39,151 nt of DNA. It comes from an uncultured bacterium. GTDB lineage: Bacteria > Verrucomicrobiota > Verrucomicrobiia > Verrucomicrobiales > V1-33. Each line of letters opens with the position of its first letter. The first letter of the stretch is position 1. The stretch covers positions 1 to 39,151 of the forward strand of contig CAIZWU010000210.1 of NCBI GenBank assembly GCA_903936775.1. The letters are read 5' to 3'. This document shows, piece by piece, positions 25,342 through 34,400 of the stretch. The notes under the pieces are model-generated. The model was not told the origin of the DNA and searched no databases. It saw nothing but the letters and a program-made list of their open reading frames with translations. The position numbers and the translations under genes are program-made.

Positions 25342-26037
25342 TTAGGGCAGCGGCACAATCGTGACGTTGCGGTAGGCGACGGCCCCGTGGTTGCCCTGAA
25401 GCATCAAGGGCCCTTCACCCGCCTCCCGGCCGGTCAGACCGCCCGGAGTCGGCCCCTGCATCTCCACATTTTCATGCAAGGTTTGACCATTAAGGACCAC
25501 TTTGATGAATTTGGCATTGGCCTTTTTGGTCCCTTCCGAGGCAAAAACAGGCGGGGCAAAATCAATGATCAATTTCTGCCAGACGCCGGGCCGACGGGAG
25601 GCATTTTTTTTGGGTACGGCGGCGCTGTAGATGGCGCCGATGTCGCCTGCACCCATGTCTTTGTCGTCCTTGCCATGGCTGTCGAGAACTTGAACCTCGT
25701 ATTCACCCATGACATAGACGCCAGAATTTGAGCCTTGGGGCACCATGAGCTCGAGCTCAATGCGGATCGGGCCGGCCCACTTTTTTTTGGTGGCGAGGTC
25801 CCAGCTTTGGGCGTGGGCGGTGACCACGTTGATGATGGCTTCGGGGGCGGGCTGGATGGAGAGGAGTTTGGCGTTGCCGGGATGGAGGCTGGGGGTGCCG
25901 ACGATCCAGCAATCTTTACCTTTATCCTCCTTGCGGGTGTGCCAGTTGGAGAGGTCCTTGCCGTTAAAGAGGTTTTCGGCGGAGGCGGCCCATGGCAGCA
26001 GGGCGGCGGCGAGGGCAATGACGGTCAGGTGATTCAT
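25342..26037 (-). CDS. Secreted DUF1080 (3-keto-disaccharide hydrolase-type) protein
   Basis: From the ATG at 26037 the product is 231 residues. It has a signal peptide (LTVIALAAALLPWAASA), then the DUF1080 start ENLFNGKDLSNWHTR, the core IRIELELMVPQGSNSGVYVM and the ending GPLMLQGNHGAVAYRNVTIV. DUF1080 domains have a lectin/glucanase-like jelly roll, and some members hydrolyse 3-keto-glycosides. It would act in the periplasm or outside. The context of Gfo/Idh oxidoreductases, which can make 3-keto sugars, is consistent with that role (inference). Confidence 0.92.
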   Translation of the reverse strand: MNHLTVIALAAALLPWAASAENLFNGKDLSNWHTRKEDKGKDCWIVGTPSLHPGNAKLLSIQPAPEAIINVVTAHAQSWDLATKKKWAGPIRIELELMVPQGSNSGVYVMGEYEVQVLDSHGKDDKDMGAGDIGAIYSAAVPKKNASRRPGVWQKLIIDFAPPVFASEGTKKANAKFIKVVLNGQTLHENVEMQGPTPGGLTGREAGEGPLMLQGNHGAVAYRNVTIVPLP

Positions 26038-26199
26038 GGGTAACGGATGGTGGGATATTGATTGACATGTTGCGCATGAGACGGGGCCCTGCTCAAGCAA
26101 AACTGGGGGTAGGGCCGGCCCGGTCGAAGCATGAGGTGATCCCTCAGGGGACGCGCCCCGAACGGCGCCCGGTAGAACGTGACTAAACTGGCTCTTTTG

Positions 26200-26802
26200 C
26201 TATTCGGTTTTGATCCAGTCGACGGCGAGGGCAAAGTTGCCCTCGCGTTTGTCGCCGATGAGCAGGCCGATTTCCTCGATCTGGGAAAGATTGACGGGCG
26301 GGCCCTGCAGGGTGGTACCTCGGTAAGTAGGCGAGAGTGAGGCGAGAGGGATTTTGACATTGATCCACGTGTCGGCGGTGGTGGCAAAGCTGGCGCGGTA
26401 GGAAACCCTGGCTCCTTGGAGACGGGCGTCGGTGGCTAGGCGGAGCTGATAGTCCCGGCCATCGCCTTTGACGCGGAGCACGAGGTGGGTGGCGGCGCTG
26501 AAGTCTTGATCGAGTGTTTTTGTGCGGATGGACGAGAAGCCGCCATTATTTTCCAGCGACAACGTTCCGGCGAAATGAAGGATGTTGTTCTCGATGCGGG
26601 CGCCACCGGTTGAGAGGCCGCCCATCACGCCGTCGTTGACGGCGATCCAGCTGGGTTCGGTGGCATCGGCGGCGAATTCCATGACGAACGGGGCCGGGGT
26701 GGTGGTGGTGGTGGTGGCTGGGGCAGGAGGCGCCTCTTGGCCCGGAAGTCGGGCGGCGTGGGGGAGGGTCAGGGCGAGGAGCAGAGCTGGAATTATTTTC
26801 AT
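26200..26802 (-). CDS. Secreted CIA30-family protein
   Basis: The 200-residue product has a signal peptide (ALLLALTLPHAARLPGQ), a short PATTTTTTPAP linker encoded by a trinucleotide tract, and a CIA30 domain from about residue 42. Key segments are WIAVNDGVMGGLSTG, LENNGGFSSIRTKT, and a later carbohydrate-binding-like strand set ending ALAVDWIKTE. Bacterial CIA30 proteins have a galactose-binding-like fold. It lies 160 bases upstream (in transcription) of the DUF1080 gene, so cotranscription is possible. The ligand is unknown. Confidence 0.88.
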   Translation of the reverse strand: MKIIPALLLALTLPHAARLPGQEAPPAPATTTTTTPAPFVMEFAADATEPSWIAVNDGVMGGLSTGGARIENNILHFAGTLSLENNGGFSSIRTKTLDQDFSAATHLVLRVKGDGRDYQLRLATDARLQGARVSYRASFATTADTWINVKIPLASLSPTYRGTTLQGPPVNLSQIEEIGLLIGDKREGNFALAVDWIKTE

Positions 26803-26859
26803 GCAGGACGGTGGTCGGGAAGGGAGATGATAACAGTCACGGATTACGGGCGGGGTCGA

Positions 26860-26929
26860 TCTGAAAGGAATTTACTTTTCGTGGGTGGCGTGATGGGCGG
26901 GTCCGGGACCCGGGGGAGAGGGGGGGCAT
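26860..26929 (+). repeat. Dispersed repeat copy 2
   Basis: This copy of about 70 bases begins TCTGAAAGGAATTTACTTTT, continues GTGGGTGGCGTGATGGGCGG and ends in a G-rich run. It fills most of the gap between the CIA30 start and the DUF1501 stop on the opposite strand. It has the same orientation as the other three copies and is truncated at a similar point to copy 1. Confidence 0.85.
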
Positions 26930-26949
26930 AAATCTATTTCTGGTGGTTC

Positions 26950-28401
26950 TCAGGCCAGCACCCCCTTGACCACTTCACCGAAGACATCAGTGAGGCGGAA
27001 GTCGCGGCCCTGGAACCGGTAGGTGAGTCGTTTGTGGTCGATGCCCATGAGGTGCATCAGGGTGGCTTGGAAATCGTGGACGTGGACTTTGTCCACCACG
27101 GCATTCATGCCGAGATCGTCGGACGCGCCATAGCTCAGGCCGGGCTTCACGCCCCCGCCGGCCATCCAGACGGTGAACGCATACGGATGGTGATCGCGGC
27201 CCCATTTGGGACGGTCGTTGATGTTCCCCTGAATGAAGGGAGTGCGCCCGAATTCGCCGCCCCAGATGACAAGCGTGTCGTCCAGCAGCCCGCGTTGTTT
27301 GAGGTCCATGACAAGCGCGGCGCTGGCGCGATCCGTGTCTTTGCACTGCGTGTAGAGTTCGGTGGAGATGGAATTATGCTGGTCCCATCCGGCATGCATG
27401 AGTTGGACACAGCGCGAGCCCCGCTCGATGAGGCGGCGCGCCATGAGGCAGTTGTAGGCAAAGGTCCCGGGTTCCCTCACATCGGGGCCGTAGCTTTCCA
27501 GCACGGAGGCCGGCTCGTTGCTGAAGTCCGCCAGTTCCGGCACGCTGGTCTGCATGCGGAAGGACATTTCATACTGCGCGATGCGTGCGGCGATTTCCGG
27601 GTCGCCGAAATCATGGAGTTTCTGTGTGTTGAGCTTTGCGAGGTCGTCGAGCATGTCCCGTTTCATTTCGCGCTCCACGCCGGCGGGGTCGGAGAGATAA
27701 AGCACGGGTTCGCGGCTGCCGCGGAACTTCACGCCCTGATGGCGCGACGGCAGAAAGCCGGAGCCCCAGTAGAAATCGTAAAAAATTTGGCCACAGCTAG
27801 TGCCTTTGCTGACCGATGTCAGCACAGCGAAGGCCGGCAGGTTTTCCGCCTCTGATCCCAGCCCGTAGCTGAGCCAGGCGCCGAGCGAGGGCCGCCCGGG
27901 CAACTGTCCACCGCTCAGCAGAAATGAAATCGCCGGGGCGTGATTCACGGCGTCCGTGTGCATGGACTTGATGAAGCAAAGTTCATCCGCAATCGCCGCC
28001 GTGTGCGGCATCAGGGAACTGACCCACGCGCCGGAGGCACCGTGCTGCTTGAATGGCTCGATGGGGGCCAGCATCAGCTTGCCTCCTGCGGCTCCGGTCA
28101 TGGTGCTGAAGCGCTTCCCGCTGATGGCGGAATCCGGCACTGGCTGGCCGTGCATTTCCTTCAGTTTGGGTTTCCAGTCGAAGATGTCCACATGCGTGGG
28201 ACCTCCGTTCATGAAGAGATAAATGACGCGCTTTGCTTTGGGCGCGAAGCCGGGGAAACCGCTCACGGCTGGAGGCGCGGCCGCCTGCAGGCCATCGCGG
28301 CTCAGCAGGTGAGTCAGCGCGGCGGTGCCGATACCGGTGGCGGTGCGTCCGAAAAATTCACGCCTTGTGAGGTGCCGTCTGGCCTGGTCTATGGGATGCA
28401 T
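26950..28401 (-). CDS. DUF1501 (sulfatase-like) exported protein
   Basis: The 483-residue product has a Tat signal (LTRREFFGRTATGIGTAALT), the DUF1501 core YLFMNGGPTHVDIFDWKPKL, VWGGEFGRTPFIQG and RDHHPYAFTVWMAGGG. DUF1501 proteins belong to the alkaline-phosphatase/sulfatase fold group, are common in PVC bacteria and are usually encoded beside DUF1549/DUF1553 cytochrome proteins, as here. The gap to the upstream gene's stop codon is three bases. The substrate is not known. Confidence 0.94.
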   Translation of the reverse strand: MHPIDQARRHLTRREFFGRTATGIGTAALTHLLSRDGLQAAAPPAVSGFPGFAPKAKRVIYLFMNGGPTHVDIFDWKPKLKEMHGQPVPDSAISGKRFSTMTGAAGGKLMLAPIEPFKQHGASGAWVSSLMPHTAAIADELCFIKSMHTDAVNHAPAISFLLSGGQLPGRPSLGAWLSYGLGSEAENLPAFAVLTSVSKGTSCGQIFYDFYWGSGFLPSRHQGVKFRGSREPVLYLSDPAGVEREMKRDMLDDLAKLNTQKLHDFGDPEIAARIAQYEMSFRMQTSVPELADFSNEPASVLESYGPDVREPGTFAYNCLMARRLIERGSRCVQLMHAGWDQHNSISTELYTQCKDTDRASAALVMDLKQRGLLDDTLVIWGGEFGRTPFIQGNINDRPKWGRDHHPYAFTVWMAGGGVKPGLSYGASDDLGMNAVVDKVHVHDFQATLMHLMGIDHKRLTYRFQGRDFRLTDVFGEVVKGVLA

Positions 28402-28404
28402 CGG

Positions 28405-30915
28405 TTACTCAAGGTTGAGGGTTTCATCCATGTTCAGAATGGTCAGGCCGGTCATCGTCCATGCAGCCAGTTCCGCAGTGCGCTCGGGCTCAGGCGGGGC
28501 CGACTCGCCCTCGCCGAGAAACTTGACGGCACGATCCGGACTGGCGGCGAAGCGCTGCCGGTGGCGCTCCATCCCGCTGAGGAGCACGGCCACTTGCTCT
28601 GCCCTGGCGCTGTGTCCGAGGACGCGCTCGAACATGGCATTCACGCGGGCTGCGGCGTCCTTTTTGTCGGCGGTTGCCAGTGCGAGTGCTCTCGCCGCTT
28701 CCACGAACGTGACGTCATTGGTGGTGGCGAGGGCATGCAGCGGGGTGTTGGTGCGCAGCGGCTTCACCGAACAGACGAGGCGGGAACCGGTGTCGAAGAA
28801 CATAGTCGGCCCTGCGATGCGCCTCCAGAAGGTGTAGAGACTGCGGCGGTGAAGGTCATCCCCTTTGCTGCGCTCATACTTCTTGTTTCCGAAGGTGGCT
28901 TCCTCCCAGATGCCGTCCGGCTGGTAGGGATTGACATTCCAACCGCCGTCCATGGGCCGGAGCAGGCCGCTGGATGCCAGTGCCTGATCGCGGATCATCG
29001 CGGACGGCAGGCGGAAGCGCGGCCCGCGAGCCAGCAGTTTATTGAAAGGATCACGCTCCAGCAGTGCCGGTGTCACTCTTGAACTCTGCTTCCACGTATT
29101 GCTTGTCAGGATGAGCCGCAGCAGTTGCTTTACACTCCAGCCCGAGTCGCGGAACTCCGCCGCAAGCCAGTCGAGCAGCGCGGGATGCACGGGAAACTCC
29201 GACTGCACGCCAAAATCCTCCGACGATTTCACGAGTCCCGTCCCAAAAAGCATCTGCCAGAAACGATTCACCGTGACCCGGGCGGTGAGCGGATTTCCGG
29301 GCGAGACGATCCACTGCGCGAGACCAAGCCGGTTGCGGGGAGCCTCTGGCGGCAGCGTCGCGAGGAATCCGGGTAGCGCGGCGGGAACTTCCCCGACCGG
29401 CTTGTTATAGAGCCCATGACTGAGGATGAATGTTTTCCGCAGTATCTCCTGATCCGCCATGACCATGACTTTTGGTCCTTCGTTGCCGATGTTCCTCCGG
29501 CGATTCTCCAGTTCACTGACTTCCTTGGCGAGCGCAGCCACCGCCGGCTCGGCCGCTTCCCATGCGGTCGTCAGGGATTTGCGTTGCCCGTCATTGAGCT
29601 GCCCGGGCGCAAGGCGCAGAATTTCCACGAGCGCCGCATCGGGCCCGGGCTGGCCCGCCGCCCTGGCAGCCCCGGCATCGGTCAAGATCTGTTTTTCCCA
29701 TGCTGGCCTGCGCGCTTCTGCCGCCTTGCGTGCCGTGTCCAGTGACTGACGTTTTTCGGTCAGGGATTTGTCCGCCTCCGCGAGCCGTTGCGGCTCATCC
29801 GCAGGCGGTATCCGCAGCACCGGCGGCGTCTGCGCATCGCCACCGCCACCGTCCACGGGAGTCTGATTGAAGAACGCGGTCAGGCTGTAGTAGTCGCGGT
29901 TCGTCAACGGGTCGAACTTGTGATCGTGGCAGCGGCAGCAGTTGAATGTCAGACCCAGCCAAACCGTGCCTGTGGTCTCCGTCATATCGAAAACATAGTC
30001 CACGCGGTTTTCTTCCGGGATGCGTCCACCCTCCCCATTGATCGCGTGGTTCCGGAGAAAGGCCGTGGCCAGTTTCTGCTCGTTCGTGGCATTGGGGAGC
30101 AGATCGCCCGCGAGCTGCCAGATCGTGAATTCGTCCCACGGCATGTTGCGGTTAAAGGCTTTCACCACCCAGTCGCGCCACGGCCACATGGTGCGGTCGT
30201 TGTCCCCTTGGTAGCCGTTCGAGTCCGCGTAGCGGGCCGCTTCCATCCAGTCCCATGCCATGCGTTCGCCGTAGGCCCGCGAGGCCAGCAGCCGGTCCAC
30301 CTGTTTTTCCCATGCCGGAGGCGAGGTATCCGCCAGCCACCCGGCCATCTCCCCGGGAGTGGGAGGCAGACCGGTAAGCGTCAAACTCGCCCGACGCAGC
30401 AGTGCCCGGGGATCCGCTTCAGGCGAAAAATCCAATCCCTCGCGCTTCAAGGTCGCGCCGACCAGAGCATCCACCGGATTCCCCGGCTCCTTCACCACCG
30501 GGCGCAGCAGCGGCGTGAAAGCCCAGTGCTTTCCCCAGGGCGCGCCTTCGGCGATCCACCGCTGCAGAGTCGCGATCTGCGCCGGAGTGAGATCTTTGTG
30601 GGCCTCCGGCGGCGGCATCAGCTCGTCCGGGTCCTTCGACAACATGCGCTGAATGATCAGGCTCTTCTCCGGTGCCCCGGGCACAATGGCGGCTCCGTTT
30701 TTCCCCACCGCCTTCGCCGCCGGCTCGTCGTCCAGCCGCAGGTCCGCCTTCCGGTGCTTTTCATCCGGGCCATGACAATAGAAACACCGGTCCGAAAGCA
30801 CCGGCAGCACCTCGCGACTGAAATTGACAGGCTCCGCCGCTGCGAACCGGGACAATGCGACCACCGTGCTCACGGAGAGCATGAAGACTGAATTGCAATA
30901 TGGGAAGACAGGCAT
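28405..30915 (-). CDS. PVC-type cytochrome c / DUF1549 / DUF1553 protein
   Basis: The product is 836 residues. An N-terminal signal segment is followed by a cytochrome-type domain with CFYCHGPDEKHRKADLRLD; the heme-binding CxxCH is at 44-48. DUF1549 follows, with AWDWMEAARYADSNGYQGD and the conserved FNCCRCHDHKFDPLTNRDYY. DUF1553 (PSD1) occupies the C-terminal part, with PLTARVTVNRFWQMLFGTGL and GVQSEFPVHPALLDWLA. These proteins are periplasmic and act with DUF1501 partners in PVC bacteria, with proposed roles in polysaccharide breakdown. An in-frame ATG at 30882 gives a more typical signal peptide and is a possible start. Confidence 0.93.
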   Translation of the reverse strand: MPVFPYCNSVFMLSVSTVVALSRFAAAEPVNFSREVLPVLSDRCFYCHGPDEKHRKADLRLDDEPAAKAVGKNGAAIVPGAPEKSLIIQRMLSKDPDELMPPPEAHKDLTPAQIATLQRWIAEGAPWGKHWAFTPLLRPVVKEPGNPVDALVGATLKREGLDFSPEADPRALLRRASLTLTGLPPTPGEMAGWLADTSPPAWEKQVDRLLASRAYGERMAWDWMEAARYADSNGYQGDNDRTMWPWRDWVVKAFNRNMPWDEFTIWQLAGDLLPNATNEQKLATAFLRNHAINGEGGRIPEENRVDYVFDMTETTGTVWLGLTFNCCRCHDHKFDPLTNRDYYSLTAFFNQTPVDGGGGDAQTPPVLRIPPADEPQRLAEADKSLTEKRQSLDTARKAAEARRPAWEKQILTDAGAARAAGQPGPDAALVEILRLAPGQLNDGQRKSLTTAWEAAEPAVAALAKEVSELENRRRNIGNEGPKVMVMADQEILRKTFILSHGLYNKPVGEVPAALPGFLATLPPEAPRNRLGLAQWIVSPGNPLTARVTVNRFWQMLFGTGLVKSSEDFGVQSEFPVHPALLDWLAAEFRDSGWSVKQLLRLILTSNTWKQSSRVTPALLERDPFNKLLARGPRFRLPSAMIRDQALASSGLLRPMDGGWNVNPYQPDGIWEEATFGNKKYERSKGDDLHRRSLYTFWRRIAGPTMFFDTGSRLVCSVKPLRTNTPLHALATTNDVTFVEAARALALATADKKDAAARVNAMFERVLGHSARAEQVAVLLSGMERHRQRFAASPDRAVKFLGEGESAPPEPERTAELAAWTMTGLTILNMDETLNLE

Positions 30916-31002
30916 GTCGGATGGATTACTCGGATTAGGAAGCAGAGTTATCGCCGGAATGGCGGGGATGAGGACGTAAGGGCTGCCCCGGGCGAATTGG
31001 GG

Positions 31003-31160
31003 TCATTTTTTCAGAAAGGTGACGAGGTCCGCGACCGCCTGAGTGTTGAGGCCTAACTGCTGAGGCGGATACATGAGGGAAACTTTCATCGCTTGTCTGG
31101 ATTCGATTTTGGACTTTGGGATGGTCTGGAGAAGGCCGCCCATGTACTTGAGGATCACGG
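31003..31160 (-). pseudogene. C-terminal fragment of a cytochrome-c-type gene, cut at repeat copy 3
   Basis: A frame too short for ordinary gene calling encodes about 51 residues: TVILKYMGGLLQTIPKSKIE, then SRQAMKVSLMYPPQQLGLNT and QAVADLVTFLKK before the stop at 31003. The SLMYPP..LGL..Q..ADL..FL pattern is the typical ending of PVC heme-binding (cytochrome c-like) domains. Upstream coding stops abruptly at 31160, and dispersed repeat copy 3 begins at 31161. The rest of the gene is not found in the window. It lies just upstream of the DUF1549/DUF1553 gene, a usual operon position. Confidence 0.72.
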
Positions 31161-31412
31161 TCTGAAAGGGATTTGCTTTTCGCGGGTGGCGTCATGGGCG
31201 GGTCCGGGGCCTGGGAGAGAGGGGCGGAAGAAGTCTGGAATTTGAGGGAAGAATGATGAACCGCGGGCAGAGAGCGGTTCCAGAAGTCTGATTTTGCCCG
31301 ATGGCACGGGGTTTCAGCATGGTCCAATATGAATTCAGACGACCCTTGAGCCTGCCATCCCCGGCCGCCTCGCCAATGATTTCATTCGTAATTGGCTGGG
31401 AAATTGAGTTTT
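31161..31412 (+). repeat. Dispersed repeat copy 3, long form
   Basis: The first 68 bases match copies 1 and 2 (TCTGAAAGGGATTTGCTTTT, GGTGGCGTCATGGGCGGG). The similarity to copy 4 then continues for about 160 bases more: TTTGAGGG, ATGATGAACC, GCGGTTCC, then CTTGAGCCTGCCATCCCCGG and CGCCTCGCCAA. A tail TAATTGGCTGGGAAATTG lies at 31389-31406. It lies between the cytochrome fragment and the giant gene's stop codon. The remaining 55 bases before that stop show nothing recognisable. Confidence 0.85.
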
Positions 31413-31467
31413 CTGCTTTTTAGGAAGGAACGCGGCATCGATCGGGCACGCCGCCACGAGGCCGCCC

Positions 31468-34400
31468 TCACTGCGGGGTGATCCGGCTAGTGCGAAAGCG
31501 ATAGAAAAGCCGTGGAACGACCCCGGTGCCCCCGGCCGGAGCCAGCGTCAGGTCAAAGGAATCGGCCGCGACACCCCCGCTTTGCAAAACGTAGCCCGGG
31601 GACAAATAGCGGTAATTCAGACCTCGGCCCTCATAGACGGTTTTCCAAGTAGCGCTCTCCAAGCCTTCGGCGGCTTCGACGGAAAAAGCCAAGTCGGCCG
31701 CCTGGCGCACCCGCACGCTGAATGCCATCGCCCCCCCGCTGCCCGGACGCAGCGAAGGACCGATTCCCTCCGGCGCAGATCCGCTGCCAGGCGGTGCCAT
31801 CAGTGCATACTCAAGAAAATTGCTCCATCCGTCGCCATCCGGATCGGCCCCCTGGGCTGCGCTCGGCCCGCCCCCGGCCAAAGCCTGCTGCCGCCACAAG
31901 TCGAACGGCTGGCTGGGCTGCACCTCCAACGTGACCAGCACCGGATCCGATAGGCCATCCTTGTCGCGAATTTGATAGGAAAAAACCGCTTCCCCGGCAA
32001 ATTCCGCCGGTGGACTATATCGAAAGTGGCCGCTGCGGCCGATCAACTCCAATTGGCCCGCGCTGACCGGGGAAACCACCAAATCGGTCAGGGTATCGTA
32101 AAAATTCCCCGAGGCGGCCACCAGGTGGTCGTTGGCAAACAGGCCTTGCCCACTATTGTCGGAAGAGAGGAAGGCGGCATTCTGCGGCACCACAAAATGG
32201 TCCGCTGCCCCCACCGGAGGCCGATGGCTATCCGCCACCGTCAGGCTCACCGGCACCGGATCGCTCCCCGGGGAAGTGCCAAAAGCCACCAGGCGCAGCC
32301 CCAGATCGGAAGACGTAGCGCTGGTGTTGTGCAGGGAAATCGCCAGCAGGTTGGCCCCAGCGTTGAGCGGGATATTGCCCAACTCGACGGTTTGCAGCGT
32401 GCCCTCCGTAAGGTCAGTCATGCCCCCGCCTCCGGAGAGCATCAAGTAAGTGTCCGGCGCTCCCGCAAAGTTCGCCGCCGTGCTATTCGAGGTGCGCCCG
32501 CACGGCAAACCGTTGATATAAATAATCGCGGCGTCGTCGCAATACAGCTGCAGCCGCAGCGGAAGCACCATCGCTTGGTCCGAGCTGAACTCCGCCCGAA
32601 AATACGAAGTATAGCGCTTCCCCGAAGGCGGCGTCGCCAAGGTCACCCCCGCCGGCAGCGGGGGCAGCGCGGGCAGACTCAGCCCACCATAGCTCAACGT
32701 GCCACTGCCACTGGCCCACGCGCTGTCGTCAAAACCAATCTGGTGCCAGTTCGCCTGGAAAAGCGGCTGCGCCACCCCAGGATCGATCCCCGTCACCGGA
32801 TGCAGGTATTTCAAAGGAGAAGACGCATCCAAAAAGGACCGCGCCGGAGCCGGCCGTACCTGATAGGCAAAGCCCACTTCCCCGATCACGTTGGGAAACG
32901 GCGTCGCCCTGAAGTTCCCCCGGGCTTCCATCTCCACCGTCCCCCAGCCAGGCTGCAGCGGAATCCGGTAATCCCCTATCGGCGGGGACGGATCATTGAA
33001 CTGCACCCCCACTGGATGGCCCTCGCCATCAGCCACTAATGACTCCCCCTGCGCCACCTGATAACCGATATCTCCCAACAAGCCCGGCACCGCCGCATCG
33101 TCGATGGTGGCGCTGCCACTGAAACGCAGGCCGGGCACAAACGGACTGGAACTCAACGTAAAGGTGATCGTCTCCGCCACTTCGTCCAGCCCGTCACTCA
33201 GCACTTGGATGGGAAACCGCAGCACGTTCTCCCCCGCCGCCAGGACCACCGGATTGCGCGGCAGGGTAAAGTCTGTCCCTAATACCGCCGTGCTCAGGCT
33301 GCCATTGATTTGCGGCACAAAGGAGACGTCGCGGTCAAACGCACACTGCAGCTTGATCTCAAGGCCCTGCACCAAACTGCCGCTGCGCGGCTCCTGCAGC
33401 ACCGCCGTCCCCGCCGCCACCGCATACCCCGTCACCCCCGGGTCCCGAATCACAAAACTCGCCGGCGGTGCCACATCCCCAAACACCGGAGGATCCAAAA
33501 CAAACTCCAACGTCTCACTGCCCTCCAGCAAGCGATCGCTGAACAAGCGAATCGGGAATGTAAAATTAGGAATTTCTCCTGCCGGAATCGGAAAGACCCG
33601 GTCCACGCTGGCATAATCCACCCCCGCCACCGCGCTGCCGTTATCGCGCGAACGAACCCGCACCGAACCCGCCACCGGCGAAGCCCGATTGGCCACCAGG
33701 CGCAGCGAAACCACCGCTTCCCCGCCATAGCTCTCCTCCCCGGCAAGTGGGACAGTCCCCGTCGCCGCCAGGGAGTAGACGATGGACTCGTCATCAACAA
33801 TGGCCAGGGTCATACCCGGCTCATAAAGGCGCACCCCGGGACTTCGATCCGAGGCAAGTGTGAGGTAAACCAGCGCCTCCGAGCTCCCCGCTGCCAGATA
33901 GTTCTGGGCCGAAGCCGGGACGCGGCCCGTCTCCACCCAGGGCGCTGCGATCGGCCCGATGCGGCTGTAAATCACCCCGCCGGCGACCAGGCTGGCGTCG
34001 GTGGCGAAGTCGACCTCCAGCGCCGTACCACTCGGCGGCACGGTCTGCTCGGCGAGCCAATTGCCGGAGGCATCCTCCTGGAAGATGCGGATGCGCGGTT
34101 CGTGATCCGTTAGATAGAGGGACTTGCCGCTGAGTTTGGCGCGCTGAAAAGGATAGTCTACCCCACCAACTCGATTGCGCAGGGTCGTTTTGGCATCCCA
34201 TCCGGGATTGGCCCCGCGCCGCCGCCGATAGGTCTTCACCTGGCTTAATCCGCTGGTGCCGACGATGAAGCGCTCGCCATCCGTGGCCAGGATTTCGGTG
34301 ATTCCAGGGAGTAGGTTCATGCTGCCGAGGCCATCGTTGACCAAGCGCCACGGGCCCAAACCCGTGCTGCGCTCCAACAAATAGGGACCCCACGCCACAT

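Noticed and set aside
30935..31327. 130-codon minus-strand frame across the cytochrome fragment and repeat copy 3
   Set aside because: It is out of frame with the recognisable cytochrome ending and half of it is repeat sequence.
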